DNA of 64,000 nucleotides from Ammoniphilus sp. YIM 78166 (GCF_004522215.1 NZ_SDLR01000008.1:124001-188000); one strand, 5' to 3'; shown: positions 25,692 to 35,713, counted from the first letter of the stretch. The notes: generated by a model not told the origin, from the sequence alone. Numbers and translations: made by a program.

Positions 25692-25802
25692 ATGGATGCA
25701 CAAACGATTACGATGATTGGTTTAGTATTATCAATGGCTATCCCAGTAACACTTATTGGAGTCGTATTTATCAAGTCAAAAAAGAAACCAACTGAGAATT
25801 AA
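25692..25802 (+). CDS. Small single-span membrane protein (36 aa), unknown
   Basis: A short frame MDAQTITMIGLVLSMAIPVT... with one hydrophobic helix and a basic tail (KSKKK). GGGGAGG stands 8 bp before the ATG, and a strong terminator begins at its stop codon. That context supports a real gene although it is below common length cutoffs. Function unknown. Confidence 0.6.
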   Translation: MDAQTITMIGLVLSMAIPVTLIGVVFIKSKKKPTEN

Positions 25803-25832
25803 ACTGGCCTCTTAGAGGTCAGTTTTTTTTAC
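25802..25832 (+). terminator. Strong intrinsic terminator after the 36-aa gene
   Basis: AACTGGCCTC and GAGGTCAGTT (one mismatch) with a 3-nt loop and eight T. Confidence 0.9.
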
Positions 25833-25872
25833 GTATTTATGGGTACACTGGGAAGAAAAAAGGAGTGGTAGC

Positions 25873-27468
25873 ATGTCACGGCAAATTCGACCATTACTTT
25901 TTCTTATTCTTGTGTGTGGTTTATTGACTTCCACCCTTCAGCCCACCACGTCGACAGCGGAGTCTGAAGGAAAAGGCCAAGCTCTCATTGTGGGCTCGAT
26001 TGGATCACCTTCCTTACTCAATCCCTATTTTTCTGCAGATGCATCAAGCGCTCAAGTGGAATCCCTACTCTTTAATGGCCTCGTGAAATTTGATGAGAAA
26101 CTGAATCCTGTACCGGACCTGGCAGACAGATGGGAGGTATCTAAGGATGGATATAGCTGGACTTTTCATCTTAAGAGGGGGATCTTATTCCATGATGGGG
26201 AAGAGCTGACATCAGAGGATGTTGTTTTTTCTTATAATATACCGAGACGGCCAGGCTATACCGGTCCTAGGGGATCGGATTTTGAAAAAATCAAAGACAT
26301 TAGAGTAGTTGACCGCTATACCCTAAATATCACGCTGAAGGAGCCTTATGCGCCCTTTCTAAGCACTTGCGTCTATGCTATATTACCAGCGCACTTGTTA
26401 AAACAAGTACCGGCTGAAAAATTAGCAGAGCACCCCTTTAGTACAAAAAGCCCCGTTGGTACAGGTCCTTACCGTTTTGAGAGGTGGAAGGATGGTCAAT
26501 TTGTACAGCTTTCTGCTTTTCCATCTTATTTTGATGGAGTCCCGCAAATCCAGAAGCTTTACTTTCGAATTATTCCAGACCAAAACGCTCAGCTCATCCA
26601 GCTTCACTCGGGAGGGATAGATGTGATGGGGGTACCAGCTACCGATTTGGCTGTGGGAAAGCTGTTCGAAAAGCAAGGAAAGATTAAGCTCCACTCCAGT
26701 CCTACTCTTTCTTATACGTATATTGGTTATAACCTCAACCATCCCTTTTTTCAGGACACGCGAGTGAGGCAAGCTTTAACTCATGCCTTGGACCGGGAGC
26801 AAATCGTGAATATTGTTCTAGAAGGAGAGGGACAGGTTGCACACACGCATGGCTCACCGCTCAGTTGGGCTTATGCAGCCCATGCTCCCAAATTTCCTTA
26901 CGATCCGAAGAAGGCAAGGGAGCTACTGGCTCAAGCCGGCTGGAATGATACGGATGGGGATGGAGTCTTAGATAAGGATGGGGAGAAATTCTCTTTTGTT
27001 CTTCAAACGAACCAAGGAAATAAAATGAGAGAAATGGTCGCGCAAATCGTTCAAGAGCAGTGGGCGCAGATAGGGGTCGAGGTAAAGCCTAGATTGATGG
27101 AATGGAGTGCCTTCATTAACGATTATGTGGAGACGAAAAAGTTTGATGCTGTTATGCTGGGCTGGTCTTTAGGCATTGATCCTGATCCTACGGCAATCTG
27201 GCATAGTAAGGAAGCGGAAAAAGGCTTAAACTTTGTTTCCTTTAAAAATAAAGAAATTGACCGTTTACTCGAAGCGAACACCAGAGAAATGGACAGAGAA
27301 AAGCGGAAGCGGATTTTGATACAGCTGCAAGAACGGCTGGCACAAGAGCAGCCCTATACCTTTCTTTATTACGCGAATTCCATTATGGCCTATCCGGTAA
27401 ACTTGGAAGGGGTATTCAATCATCCTGCTGGAGGGTTTTATAAGATCCAACATTGGCGTTATCATTGA
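25873..27468 (+). CDS. ABC transporter peptide-binding protein (DppA/OppA family)
   Basis: 531-aa extracytoplasmic SBP family 5 protein. An N-terminal signal (RQIRPLLFLILVCGLLTS) is followed by GSIGSPSLLNPYFSADASS and the family block WTFHLKRGILFHDGEELTSEDV near residues 96-117. The Cys in LILVC is not preceded by a small residue, so it is doubtful as a lipobox; secretion by a standard signal peptide is possible. C-terminal VRQALTHALDREQIV is typical. Binds oligopeptides, or related ligands such as nickel or glutathione. A terminator separates it from the two permease genes. Confidence 0.88.
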   Translation: MSRQIRPLLFLILVCGLLTSTLQPTTSTAESEGKGQALIVGSIGSPSLLNPYFSADASSAQVESLLFNGLVKFDEKLNPVPDLADRWEVSKDGYSWTFHLKRGILFHDGEELTSEDVVFSYNIPRRPGYTGPRGSDFEKIKDIRVVDRYTLNITLKEPYAPFLSTCVYAILPAHLLKQVPAEKLAEHPFSTKSPVGTGPYRFERWKDGQFVQLSAFPSYFDGVPQIQKLYFRIIPDQNAQLIQLHSGGIDVMGVPATDLAVGKLFEKQGKIKLHSSPTLSYTYIGYNLNHPFFQDTRVRQALTHALDREQIVNIVLEGEGQVAHTHGSPLSWAYAAHAPKFPYDPKKARELLAQAGWNDTDGDGVLDKDGEKFSFVLQTNQGNKMREMVAQIVQEQWAQIGVEVKPRLMEWSAFINDYVETKKFDAVMLGWSLGIDPDPTAIWHSKEAEKGLNFVSFKNKEIDRLLEANTREMDREKRKRILIQLQERLAQEQPYTFLYYANSIMAYPVNLEGVFNHPAGGFYKIQHWRYH

Positions 27469-27498
27469 GGAAGCTTCCTTTTAGCTTCCTCTTTTCTG
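27467..27498 (+). terminator. Terminator between binding protein and permease genes
   Basis: GAGGAAGCT and AGCTTCCTC form a 9-bp stem with a 7-nt loop and TTTTCT. It probably reduces permease expression relative to the binding protein. Confidence 0.7.
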
Positions 27499-27557
27499 TT
27501 CTTCTAAACTTGTCCTCCTAAACATATGTTTTTAATACAAATGTCATCGGAGGAGCA

Positions 27558-28520
27558 GTGAGGATTTTGCAGATCTATATCGTGAAACGTTTATTCCAGG
27601 CGATCCCTTTGATGCTCGGGATCACGCTGATTTCCTTTGCCTTGATGTACTTGGCGCCAGGTGGTCCCACTGACGTCATGATGGATCCTAAAATTAAGCC
27701 AGAGGACAAGGAAAAGATGATGGCGGCTCTTGGGCTTGATCAGCCGGCCTGGATTCAATATTTGAGATGGTTAGGGAACTTTATTCAAGGCGACTGGGGC
27801 ACTTCGTTTATTCGCAAGATGCCTGTCTTGGACTTGATTGTGGAGCGGCTTCCCCAAACACTTTTATTAATGGGCTTCTCCTTTTTGTTTGCCGCCGTAC
27901 TCTCCATCCCCATTGGTATCTTGGCCGCCCGAAAGAAAAATACATGGGTTGACTACACTTCTACTTTCATTGCGTTTCTTGGACTGGCTACGCCTAACTT
28001 TTGGCTAGGAATTCTTCTCCTGATGACCTTTTCTGTCTATTTTAATCTCCTCCCAGCGGGCGGTATTCACGGATTTGGGAGTGGAAGTGGAGGAGTATGG
28101 GATTATCTCAAGCATCTCATTCTCCCTGCTCTGACGCTTGGAACAGCGGATATGGCAGGGCTCACTCGATATACCAGGTCCAGTATGCTCGAGGTATTGG
28201 GTCAGCAATATATGACCACGGCGCGTTCAAAAGGACTAAGGGAGTGGATCGTCATTTATAAACATGGATTACGAAATGGCTTGATTCCCATCGTAACCGT
28301 GTTTGGCTTAAGTCTTCCCTCCTTTTTTGGCGGGGCGGTGATTGTAGAGAAGATCTTTTCCTATCCAGGTATTGGATTACTTTTCCTCGATGCGGTGTTT
28401 CAAAGGGACTACCCCGTCATTATGGCAATTACCACGATTTCCGCTTTCTTGGTGGTCATCGGGAACTTGGTGGCCGATATCCTTTATGCACTGCTTGACC
28501 CTAGGATTGAATATAAATAG
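27558..28520 (+). CDS. Peptide-type ABC transporter permease (DppB/OppB family)
   Basis: 320 aa, about six hydrophobic segments. Starts [27 protein letters not shown], the usual N-terminal helix of this family. The ATPase-contact loop [24 protein letters not shown] lies near residue 222. GTG start at 27558 with CGGAGGAG upstream. Pairs with the permease at 28550. Confidence 0.9.
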   Translation: MRILQIYIVKRLFQAIPLMLGITLISFALMYLAPGGPTDVMMDPKIKPEDKEKMMAALGLDQPAWIQYLRWLGNFIQGDWGTSFIRKMPVLDLIVERLPQTLLLMGFSFLFAAVLSIPIGILAARKKNTWVDYTSTFIAFLGLATPNFWLGILLLMTFSVYFNLLPAGGIHGFGSGSGGVWDYLKHLILPALTLGTADMAGLTRYTRSSMLEVLGQQYMTTARSKGLREWIVIYKHGLRNGLIPIVTVFGLSLPSFFGGAVIVEKIFSYPGIGLLFLDAVFQRDYPVIMAITTISAFLVVIGNLVADILYALLDPRIEYK

Positions 28521-28549
28521 ACAGCCAATTCCAAAGGAGTGAAAAGCCA

Positions 28550-29443
28550 TTGCGGAAGCTGACGTTTAAAGAGTTTATGCATATTGAATCCAAAGAAGTT
28601 CAACGAGGGTGGAGTAGAGAAGTCGTTAATAAGTTTACGAAGAATCGATTAGCTGTGGCTGGTGCTCTCATCTTGTTTGTCATTTTAATGGCCACACTGC
28701 TAGCGCCATTCATAACCCCTTTTCACCCGGCGGAACAGAATTTATTAAATCGTCTGCAATCCCCTTCCTGGTCCCATCCATTTGGAACGGATGAATATGG
28801 AAGAGATATTCTTTCGAGAGTACTTTATGGAGCAAGGGTTTCTTTGCTAGTTGGGTTTTCTTCCGTGGCCGGCGCTCTTTTTATCGGCACCTTTATTGGG
28901 GCCTTAGCGGGATATTATGGCGGTTGGCTGGACAACGTATTAATGAGAGTAGTGGACTTATTTAATTCCTTTCCTTCGATCTTTTTGCTCATTACCATTG
29001 TTACGCTACTAGAGCCCAATCTCTCTAATATTGTGGCCGTTTTTATCCTCTTGGGGTGGACAGGTACAGCGAGACTGGTCCGTGGAGAGTTTCTCAAATT
29101 AAAAGAAGAGGATTTTGTATGGGCAGCGCGAAGTATAGGAATGTCGGACATGCGTATTATGTTTTTACATATGCTTCCTAATGCCGTAGCCCCGATCATT
29201 GTGGCCGCTACCCTGGGGGTAGGCGGAGTCATACTCGCTGAATCTGGACTTAGCTTCTTAGGGTTAGGGATTCAGCCCCCGATTCCTAGCTGGGGGAATA
29301 TGCTGCAGGGAGCCCAAAGCTTATCTGTCCTTGTGTTGGCGCCATGGTACCCCCTTTTTCCAGGACTCATGATTTTGGTTACGGTCCTTGCTTTTAATTT
29401 TATTGGGGATGGTCTACGAGATGCCTTTGATCCCAAGCTTTAA
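28550..29443 (+). CDS. Peptide-type ABC transporter permease (DppC/OppC family)
   Basis: 297 aa with the N-terminal cytoplasmic extension and six-helix core of OppC-type permeases. Seen: [24 protein letters not shown] near residues 76-99, the EAA-loop [20 protein letters not shown] near 190, and [20 protein letters not shown] near 232. TTG start at 28550 with AAAGGAG upstream. No ATPase (DppD/DppF) gene follows; the operon ends and an unrelated aldolase gene has its own promoter. Confidence 0.9.
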   Translation: MRKLTFKEFMHIESKEVQRGWSREVVNKFTKNRLAVAGALILFVILMATLLAPFITPFHPAEQNLLNRLQSPSWSHPFGTDEYGRDILSRVLYGARVSLLVGFSSVAGALFIGTFIGALAGYYGGWLDNVLMRVVDLFNSFPSIFLLITIVTLLEPNLSNIVAVFILLGWTGTARLVRGEFLKLKEEDFVWAARSIGMSDMRIMFLHMLPNAVAPIIVAATLGVGGVILAESGLSFLGLGIQPPIPSWGNMLQGAQSLSVLVLAPWYPLFPGLMILVTVLAFNFIGDGLRDAFDPKL

Positions 29444-29472
29444 ACTTTATTTTAGAATTTCATAGAAAAGTT

Positions 29473-29501
29473 TTGCAATTATTGTTATCCTCTTATATAA
29501 T
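29473..29501 (+). promoter_or_regulatory. SigA promoter of the aldolase-domain gene
   Basis: TTGCAA, 17-bp spacer, TATAAT: near-consensus. Repeated CACTTAAA words and a TTAAAGTGT stretch lie just downstream and could be an operator. Confidence 0.7.
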
Positions 29502-29581
29502 GGCAATAACCACTTAAACACTTAAACGCATACACGCATTAAAGTGTAAATGTACGATGAAGAGAAAGAGGAGGAAGAACA

Positions 29582-30574
29582 GTGAGTAGGAGAAGAGCGA
29601 CTGCAAAAATTGTTGATTGCACCATCCGTGATGGAGGTCTAGTAAATAATTGGGATTTTAGTGTGGAATTTGTCCGAGATGTTTATAAATCCCTGAGTGA
29701 AGCCGGCGTCGATTATATGGAGATCGGGTACAAGAACTCTCCTAAATTATTAAAGGCCGACAATGTGGGGCCTTGGCGTTTTCTTGATGAGGAACTGCTT
29801 AAGAAGACCATAGGCGAAAAAACGCATACGAAGCTTTCGGCTCTTGTGGATGTCGGAAGAGTAGATGAGAATGATATTGTACCGCGCAGTGAGAGCTATC
29901 TTGATATGATACGAGTTGCTTGCTATATCAAGGAAGTGGATAAAGCACTCGAATTGATTGAGAAATTCCATGCGTTAGGATATGAAACCACCATCAATAT
30001 TATGGCCGTATCCAATGCAACTGAAGTAGCACTTTCCAATGCCTTAGATTTAGTGAATGAAAGCAATGTAGATGTTGTCTACATTGTGGACTCGTTCGGA
30101 AGTTTATACGGAACGGATATCGAATACTTAGTAAGCAAATTCAAGAAACACGTGCCAAACAAAGAATTAGGAATCCATACGCATAATAATCTTCAACTTG
30201 CTTTTGCCAACTCTATTACTGCAGAGAGTAAAGGCGTCAATTACTTAGATGCATCCATTTATGGTATGGGAAGAGCGGCTGGTAACTGCCCAACAGAATT
30301 ACTGGTCAACTACCTGGAGAATCCTAAATACGATGTACGTTCCATTATGGGTGTTATTGAAAGAAGATTGATTCCGTTGCAACAGCAAGTAGAGTGGGGA
30401 TATATCATTCCTTACACCATCGCTGGTATGTTGAATGAACATCCTCGTGTGGCGATGGCGTTACGCAACAGCGAAGATAAGGATAAATACCTTGATTTTT
30501 ATGACCAGCTGACATCGGTTGAGACTCAAGTGAATATTCCGGCAGCTAAAACAGAGAGTAAGGTAAATTCTTAG
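29582..30574 (+). CDS. HMGL-like aldolase catalytic domain protein, substrate unknown
   Basis: 330-aa TIM-barrel protein of the HMG-CoA lyase/isopropylmalate synthase/4-hydroxy-2-oxovalerate aldolase superfamily. The N-terminal VDCTIRDGG (Arg-Asp, metal Asp) and LGIHTHNNLQLAFANS (HxH near residue 200) conserve the metal site; YGMGRAAGN near residue 223 matches the barrel end. It lacks the C-terminal regulatory domain of LeuA and differs from the DmpG enzyme at 14524. An acyl-pyruvate type condensation or cleavage is expected; the exact reaction is unknown. GTG start with GAGGAGGAAG upstream. Confidence 0.75.
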   Translation: MSRRRATAKIVDCTIRDGGLVNNWDFSVEFVRDVYKSLSEAGVDYMEIGYKNSPKLLKADNVGPWRFLDEELLKKTIGEKTHTKLSALVDVGRVDENDIVPRSESYLDMIRVACYIKEVDKALELIEKFHALGYETTINIMAVSNATEVALSNALDLVNESNVDVVYIVDSFGSLYGTDIEYLVSKFKKHVPNKELGIHTHNNLQLAFANSITAESKGVNYLDASIYGMGRAAGNCPTELLVNYLENPKYDVRSIMGVIERRLIPLQQQVEWGYIIPYTIAGMLNEHPRVAMALRNSEDKDKYLDFYDQLTSVETQVNIPAAKTESKVNS

Positions 30575-30582
30575 GAAGTGGA

Positions 30583-30620
30583 GAAAAAGTAGAAGAGGCT
30601 TCTTCTACTTTTTCTTTTCC
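30583..30620 (+). terminator. Terminator after the aldolase-domain gene
   Basis: GAAAAAGTAGAAG and CTTCTACTTTTTC form a 13-bp stem, with TTTTCCC following. Confidence 0.85.
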
Positions 30621-30706
30621 CTTTCGTCTAATGACAATAAATATGCTTTAAGTTATAATACAAATATTTCGAAAAAATGATAAAAACTTAAAGGTGGAGA
30701 GAGAAC

Positions 30707-31786
30707 ATGAGCAATGAGCAGTTAGATAGCTTAAGAGCCCAGTTGGATCAATTAAACTTGCAGATTCTTGACTTATTAAACCAAAGAGCGGCCCTTTCTC
30801 AAGAAATTGGGAAAGTGAAATTGTCCCAGGGTACTAACAAGTTTGATCCTGAGCGGGAAAGACATATGTTAAATCTCATAACAGAGCGTAATAACGGGCC
30901 GTTTACGGATGCTACCGTTCAATATTTATTCAAGCAGATCTTCAAGGCGTCGTTGGATCTTCAACAAGTGAGCAATAAGAAGACCTTATTAGTCAGCCGC
31001 AAAAAACAAGTGGAAGATACTGTTGTTCAGTTAGGAGATATTAAAGTAGGGGAAGCCGGAAAGCCCCTGCTGATTGCAGGCCCATGCTCTGTTGAAAGTT
31101 TGGAACAAGTGCGTGAAGTGGCAAAAACGCTGAAGGCACAGGGAATTAGCATTCTTCGCGGAGGAGCTTATAAACCGCGTACATCCCCTTATGACTTCCA
31201 GGGATTAGGTGTGGAAGGACTCCAAATTCTGCGCCAAGTGGGTGACGAATTCGGGTTGAAGGTGATTAGTGAAATAGTTACTCCTGCAGATATAGAAGTC
31301 GCAACACAATATGTGGATGTTATCCAAATCGGTGCTCGAAATATGCAAAACTTTGAACTGCTGAAGGCAGCAGGCAAGGTCCAAACCCCTATTCTATTGA
31401 AGCGCGGCCTTTCTGCAACCATCGAAGAGTTTATTTATGCGGCAGAGTACATCCTTAGCAATGGAAATACAAATGTGATGCTGTGTGAGCGCGGGATTCG
31501 TACGTATGAAAAAGCCACTCGTAATACCCTCGATATTTCAGCGGTTCCGATTCTTAAGCAAGAAACACATCTACCTGTCTTTGTAGATGTTACCCACTCT
31601 ACTGGTCGAAGGGACTTGCTCTTACCTACAGCAAGAGCAGCGCTGGCCATAGGAGCAGATGGGGTCATGGTAGAAGTCCATCCAGATCCGGAAACTGCCC
31701 TATCCGATGCGAAGCAACAGCTTAGCATTCCGCAATTCAATGAATTCTTGACCCAACTAAAGGATACGAAGATAGCATCAATCTAG
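30707..31786 (+). CDS. aroA: Bifunctional chorismate mutase / 3-deoxy-7-phosphoheptulonate synthase
   Basis: 359 aa (the B. subtilis aroA(G) type). Residues 1-90 form an AroQ chorismate mutase domain ([30 protein letters not shown]). From about 100 on lies the DAHP synthase barrel: [48 protein letters not shown] and [16 protein letters not shown]. It makes the first shikimate intermediate from PEP and erythrose-4-phosphate, with the mutase domain acting as the feedback sensor for chorismate or prephenate. AAAGGTGGAGAGAG precedes the ATG. It lies before ccpA, as in B. subtilis. Confidence 0.96.
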   Translation: MSNEQLDSLRAQLDQLNLQILDLLNQRAALSQEIGKVKLSQGTNKFDPERERHMLNLITERNNGPFTDATVQYLFKQIFKASLDLQQVSNKKTLLVSRKKQVEDTVVQLGDIKVGEAGKPLLIAGPCSVESLEQVREVAKTLKAQGISILRGGAYKPRTSPYDFQGLGVEGLQILRQVGDEFGLKVISEIVTPADIEVATQYVDVIQIGARNMQNFELLKAAGKVQTPILLKRGLSATIEEFIYAAEYILSNGNTNVMLCERGIRTYEKATRNTLDISAVPILKQETHLPVFVDVTHSTGRRDLLLPTARAALAIGADGVMVEVHPDPETALSDAKQQLSIPQFNEFLTQLKDTKIASI

Positions 31787-31792
31787 AATGGG

Positions 31793-31828
31793 AAAACCAC
31801 CAGCTCGAAAGAGTTGGTGGTTTTTTTG
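31793..31828 (+). terminator. Terminator after aroA
   Basis: AAAACCACCAGCTC and GAGTTGGTGGTTTT around a GAAA tetraloop, followed by T residues. Confidence 0.9.
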
Positions 31829-31992
31829 TATGATTATGACCCAATGTGCTAAGACTAACCATAATCATCTTAAATCGAAAATCTTGAAAATCATATGAAA
31901 ACGAATTGCGTGATGGAGAATTTTGTCGTATGATAACAATAAAATTATGAAAATATGAAAACCAATTTTTGGATATTTGAGGAGGGTTATTT

Positions 31993-33000
31993 ATGCCCAT
32001 TACCATTTATGATGTAGCAAGAGAAGCCGGTGTATCCATGGCTACCGTTTCAAGGGTTGTAAACGGAAACCCGAATGTTAAGCCAACCACGAGAAAGAAA
32101 GTATTAGCCGCTATTGAACGGTTAGGCTATCGTCCAAATGCCGTGGCGCGCGGATTAGCAAGCAAGAAAACAACGACAGTTGGGGTGGTTATCCCGGATA
32201 TCGCTAGTGCGTTTTTTGCTGAGCTTGCCAGGGGAATAGATGATATCGCAAGTATGTACAAGTACAATATCATTCTTTGTGATTCAGACCAACGCTTGGA
32301 AAAAGAAGTTCATCTGATCAATACCTTGTTAGAGAAACAGGTGGATGGGATTGTGTTCATGGGTCGCGAAATTACAGACGAACATTTACAAGTGTTTAAC
32401 ACTTCGTCTGTTCCTATTGTCTTGGCAGGAACTAAAGAAAGCTCGGAGGAACATCCTTCTGTTAATATCGATCATCGTCAGGCAGCTTATGATGCCACGA
32501 TGCGACTCATTCAAGGCGGCCACAGTCGCATTGCCATGGCAGCAGGTCCGTTCCAGGATCCTCTGGCTGGAGTTGAGCGATTTGAGGGCTATAGACAAGC
32601 CTTGAAGGATTCGAACCTTGATTTTAGACAAGAGTATGTGATTAGTGGGAAGCTTTCTTATGAGGCAGGACTTGAGGCTGCGCAAGCGTTTATGTCTTTA
32701 GAAGAACCACCGACTGCTATTTTTGCAGCAAGCGATGAAACGGCGGTAGGAGTTATTCATGGCATGCAGGACATGGGGAAAAATGTTCCTCAAGACTTAG
32801 AGGTTATAGGCTTTGATAATATCCGTTTATCCGAGATGGTTCGCCCTAAGCTTACCACCGTGGTTCAACCGATGTATGACTTGGGCGCCGTTGCGATGCG
32901 TTTACTTACCAAATACATGAATAATGAAAAGGTGGATAATCATATTGTTGTTCTTCCACATCGCATCGAGGAGCGTCAGTCGACGAAGGAATTGAATTAG
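31993..33000 (+). CDS. ccpA: Catabolite control protein A
   Basis: 335-aa LacI/GalR regulator. N-terminal HTH and hinge: [35 protein letters not shown] and [22 protein letters not shown]. The sensor core (residues 60-335) binds HPr-Ser46-P. Identity as CcpA rests on the strong match in the HTH and hinge and on the conserved aroA-ccpA order. It binds cre operators to repress or activate carbon genes. Four good cre candidates occur in this window: ALDH, dctP, acsA and livG. TTGAGGAGGGTTATTT precedes the ATG. Confidence 0.95.
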   Translation: MPITIYDVAREAGVSMATVSRVVNGNPNVKPTTRKKVLAAIERLGYRPNAVARGLASKKTTTVGVVIPDIASAFFAELARGIDDIASMYKYNIILCDSDQRLEKEVHLINTLLEKQVDGIVFMGREITDEHLQVFNTSSVPIVLAGTKESSEEHPSVNIDHRQAAYDATMRLIQGGHSRIAMAAGPFQDPLAGVERFEGYRQALKDSNLDFRQEYVISGKLSYEAGLEAAQAFMSLEEPPTAIFAASDETAVGVIHGMQDMGKNVPQDLEVIGFDNIRLSEMVRPKLTTVVQPMYDLGAVAMRLLTKYMNNEKVDNHIVVLPHRIEERQSTKELN

Positions 33001-33018
33001 GTAAGGGAGGATAAACAA

Positions 33019-33708
33019 ATGATCGGGATTATTGGTGCGATGGATGAAGAAATCCAGCTCTATAAAGAGGTTATGGAGAATGTTTCAGAGACGACCAAAG
33101 CAGGAATTACCTACTATACCGGTATCTTACATCAAAAAGAGGTAGTCTTGTGTAAGTCTGGTGTCGGGAAAGTCAATGCAAGCATCTGTACACAAATTTT
33201 GATTGATCGATTTGGAGTTCAATCCGTGGTATTTACGGGCGTCGCGGGCGCTTTAAATCCTAGGTTAGAAATTGGGGATATTGTGGTATCGACAGATTGC
33301 CAATATCACGATATGGATGTGACACCATTAGGCTTTAAGAGAGGTGAGATCCCTTTTTCCGAGAAGTCTATCTTCCGAGCTGACGATGGGCTTGTCCAAC
33401 TCGCATTGGAAGCAGGGAAAGGCGTGATTGAAGGTAATATCATTACCGGACGAATACTCTCCGGAGATCAATTTGTTGCCAGCCGCGACTTGGTAAAGCA
33501 GCTTCACGAGGAGCTTCATGGAGATTGCACGGAGATGGAAGGGGCAGCGGTTGCTCACGTATGCGACTTAAATGATGTTCCTTTTGTGATTGTTCGAGCC
33601 ATGTCCGATAAAGCGGACGGTTCAGCACATATTAATTTTCCTGAGTTTACTGTTTTAGCCTCGAAGCGCTCCTACGAGATGGTTTCTCGAATGTTGCCAA
33701 ACATATAG
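33019..33708 (+). CDS. mtnN: 5'-methylthioadenosine/S-adenosylhomocysteine nucleosidase
   Basis: 229-aa MTAN/Pfs enzyme hydrolysing MTA and SAH to adenine and the thio-ribose. Seen: GIIGAMDEEI at the N-terminus (general-base Glu near 12), VFTGVAGAL near 75, GDQFVAS near 150, EMEGAAVAHVC near 172 (substrate Glu) and VRAMSDKAD (catalytic Asp near 197). It is 18 bp after ccpA and likely co-transcribed. It ends at a strong bidirectional terminator. Confidence 0.95.
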   Translation: MIGIIGAMDEEIQLYKEVMENVSETTKAGITYYTGILHQKEVVLCKSGVGKVNASICTQILIDRFGVQSVVFTGVAGALNPRLEIGDIVVSTDCQYHDMDVTPLGFKRGEIPFSEKSIFRADDGLVQLALEAGKGVIEGNIITGRILSGDQFVASRDLVKQLHEELHGDCTEMEGAAVAHVCDLNDVPFVIVRAMSDKADGSAHINFPEFTVLASKRSYEMVSRMLPNI

Positions 33709-33713
33709 GAAAC

Positions 33714-33755
33714 AAGGACTGACTCCCTTAATTTTGGGAATCAGTCCTTTATTTT
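33714..33755. terminator. Bidirectional terminator between mtnN and acuC
   Basis: AAGGACTGACTCCC pairs with GGGAATCAGTCCTT across an 8-nt loop; T-rich on the plus side. Confidence 0.85.
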
Positions 33756-33756
33756 T

Positions 33757-34914
33757 TCAAGCGCGTGGAGAAAACAACATGGATTTATCCATCGTTAAGC
33801 GATTCTTGCTGGTGATCTCAGCTCTCCGGGGAATGTCGGGCAAGACATGAGGATGGTCTAACATATGCATAGGAAGCTGAACCGGGCTTTCCGCTTGCCA
33901 ATGGGATACCCAGTCCTCAGGCAGAAGGGGATTTCCGTGTATTGCGCGATCACTTAGTTCCGCCCATAAGAGCGACCAGGCTCTTGGAACCACTCTCCAA
34001 ATATCGTAGCCACCACCGCCCGTAGCAATTAATCTTCCCTCACATAACTCATGTGCAAGATGATGGGCTAGTTTTGGAATTTGGCGATAGATCTCCATCG
34101 AACAAGACAAGTGAGTTAATGGATCTAAAAAATGGCTATCACATCCGTTTTGAGTAACAATCACATCAGGCTTAAACCCTCTTGCTACCTGTGTTGTTAC
34201 GGTTTCATAGACCTCTAGCCATGAATCGTCTTCGGTAAACGGTTCCAATGGCACATTAACGGTATAGCCGTAGCCTTGCCCTTCGCCTCGTTCGGTCACA
34301 TTGCCTGTGCCAGGGAATAGATACTTGCCTGTTTCGTGAAACGATAACGATAAGACGTTAGGATCATCATAAAAAGACCATTGTATCCCGTCCCCATGAT
34401 GTGCGTCCGTGTCAATATAAAGTACGCGGGCATCATAATGCTTGCGAAGAAAAGCGATAACAACGGAGCAATCATTGTAGACGCAAAAGCCCGAAGCCCT
34501 CCCGCGAAAGCCATGATGCAGTCCGCCAGCTAAATTCACGGCATGATCAGAAGTTCCAGACATAACGAGCTCTGCCGCTCTAAGGGTTCCTCCAACCACT
34601 AGGGAGGTGGCTTCATGCATGTTAGGAAACGTTGGCGTATCTTCGGTTCCTAGCCCATAGCTTGCCGCAATAGGGAGAGGATACTCACTATGCCCTGATT
34701 CCCTTACCACACGAATATATTGCGGATCATGTATTAAGGCTAATTCTTCATCTGTTGCATAACGTGGAGGAACGACTTGTGAATCGTCAATGAGATTGGA
34801 TTTCTTAAGCAAGTCGAAGGTGATCTGGAGCCTTCTTTGATTGAAGGGGTGATCCTCATTAAATTTATAGCTTAGGTATTCTGGGGTATAGATAAAAAGG
34901 CTTGAGGAATTCAT
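33757..34914 (-). CDS. acuC: Acetoin utilisation protein AcuC, class I histone-deacetylase-like lysine deacetylase
   Basis: 385 aa. Seen: YTPEYLSYKFNEDHPFNQRR at the N-terminus, NLAGGLHHGFRGRASGFCVYNDCSV near residues 127-148 (catalytic His pair), YIDTDAHHGDGIQ near 163-175 (zinc Asp and His), VTQNGCDSHFLDPL near 252 and GGGGYD near 293. In B. subtilis AcuC deacetylates and so reactivates acetyl-CoA synthetase AcsA, encoded divergently here. The ATG at 34914 overlaps the acuB stop (ATGA), giving an acuB-acuC operon. The acetyltransferase gene acuA is not present beside them. Confidence 0.93.
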   Translation of the reverse strand: MNSSSLFIYTPEYLSYKFNEDHPFNQRRLQITFDLLKKSNLIDDSQVVPPRYATDEELALIHDPQYIRVVRESGHSEYPLPIAASYGLGTEDTPTFPNMHEATSLVVGGTLRAAELVMSGTSDHAVNLAGGLHHGFRGRASGFCVYNDCSVVIAFLRKHYDARVLYIDTDAHHGDGIQWSFYDDPNVLSLSFHETGKYLFPGTGNVTERGEGQGYGYTVNVPLEPFTEDDSWLEVYETVTTQVARGFKPDVIVTQNGCDSHFLDPLTHLSCSMEIYRQIPKLAHHLAHELCEGRLIATGGGGYDIWRVVPRAWSLLWAELSDRAIHGNPLLPEDWVSHWQAESPVQLPMHMLDHPHVLPDIPRRAEITSKNRLTMDKSMLFSPRA

Positions 34915-35555
34915 ATACCTGCTCCCGGCTCTTTTGGCCAAATAACATGATAACCTGCTGATTCTAATGCATTTTTCACTTTGCGCGTATCGATAGTCTG
35001 AACTCGGAAAACGAGGTTCTTTTTCCCGTGATGGCGGCCTGGGAAGACCAGAACACTGGTTACATTTGTGCCGATTCCTTTAAACACAGCGGAAACGTCA
35101 GCGAGCATTCCAGGTTGGTCGTTTACTTCGACTTCTACATGAGAACTTGGATATTGTACGCCCATAAGCTCAACCAAGGTATGAAGAATATCAGTCTCTG
35201 TAATGATCCCCAAAAGGATATCCTGATCAACGACAGGCAGGCAACCGATCTTGTTTTCATATAGACAGAACGCAGCCTCTTCTACGAAATCAAGGGGGTG
35301 GGCCGTGATAACATCACGATGCATGATCTCAGAGACCGGCCGGTTATAGATATCATTGTTAGCTGTCGAGTCAAACTTAGAGGGGCATGCGTCACGAAGA
35401 TCACGATCCGACAAAATCCCAACGAGTTTATTTGTCTCATCAACTACTGGTAGGTGACGAATACGATGTTGGGCCGCAACTAGCATAGCCAAGCGGAGTG
35501 AGTCACTAGGCTTAACGGTAATGACGTTTCGATTCATAATGTCCTCAATTAACAT
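34911..35555 (-). CDS. acuB: CBS-ACT protein AcuB
   Basis: 214 aa. Two CBS motifs (residues about 1-60, MLIEDIMNRNVITV, and about 73-125, SEIMHRDVITAHPLDFV) are followed by an ACT domain (VEVNDQPGMLADVSAVFKGIGTNVTSVL, residues about 140-167). CBS pairs sense adenine nucleotides; AcuB's molecular role in acetoin/acetate use is not known. ATG at 35555 with AAGGGGGA upstream is preferred over a TTG nine bases earlier. Translationally coupled to acuC, divergent from acsA. Confidence 0.9.
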   Translation of the reverse strand: MLIEDIMNRNVITVKPSDSLRLAMLVAAQHRIRHLPVVDETNKLVGILSDRDLRDACPSKFDSTANNDIYNRPVSEIMHRDVITAHPLDFVEEAAFCLYENKIGCLPVVDQDILLGIITETDILHTLVELMGVQYPSSHVEVEVNDQPGMLADVSAVFKGIGTNVTSVLVFPGRHHGKKNLVFRVQTIDTRKVKNALESAGYHVIWPKEPGAGI

Positions 35556-35685
35556 AACGTCCAATCCCCCTTCTATCCTAAAACAAATGAGTCATCTTTT
35601 CCTAATTATACATAATCTGCCTGATGAAAAGAATACTTTGCGAAAATTGACACAAATATAAAATAAAAAAAGTTTAAGATTAAAA

Positions 35686-35713
35686 TTGAGAAAATTAAAT
35701 ATTATGATATAAT
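35686..35713 (+). promoter_or_regulatory. SigA promoter of acsA
   Basis: TTGAGA, 16-bp spacer, TATAAT, giving a leader of about 65 nt. Confidence 0.6.
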
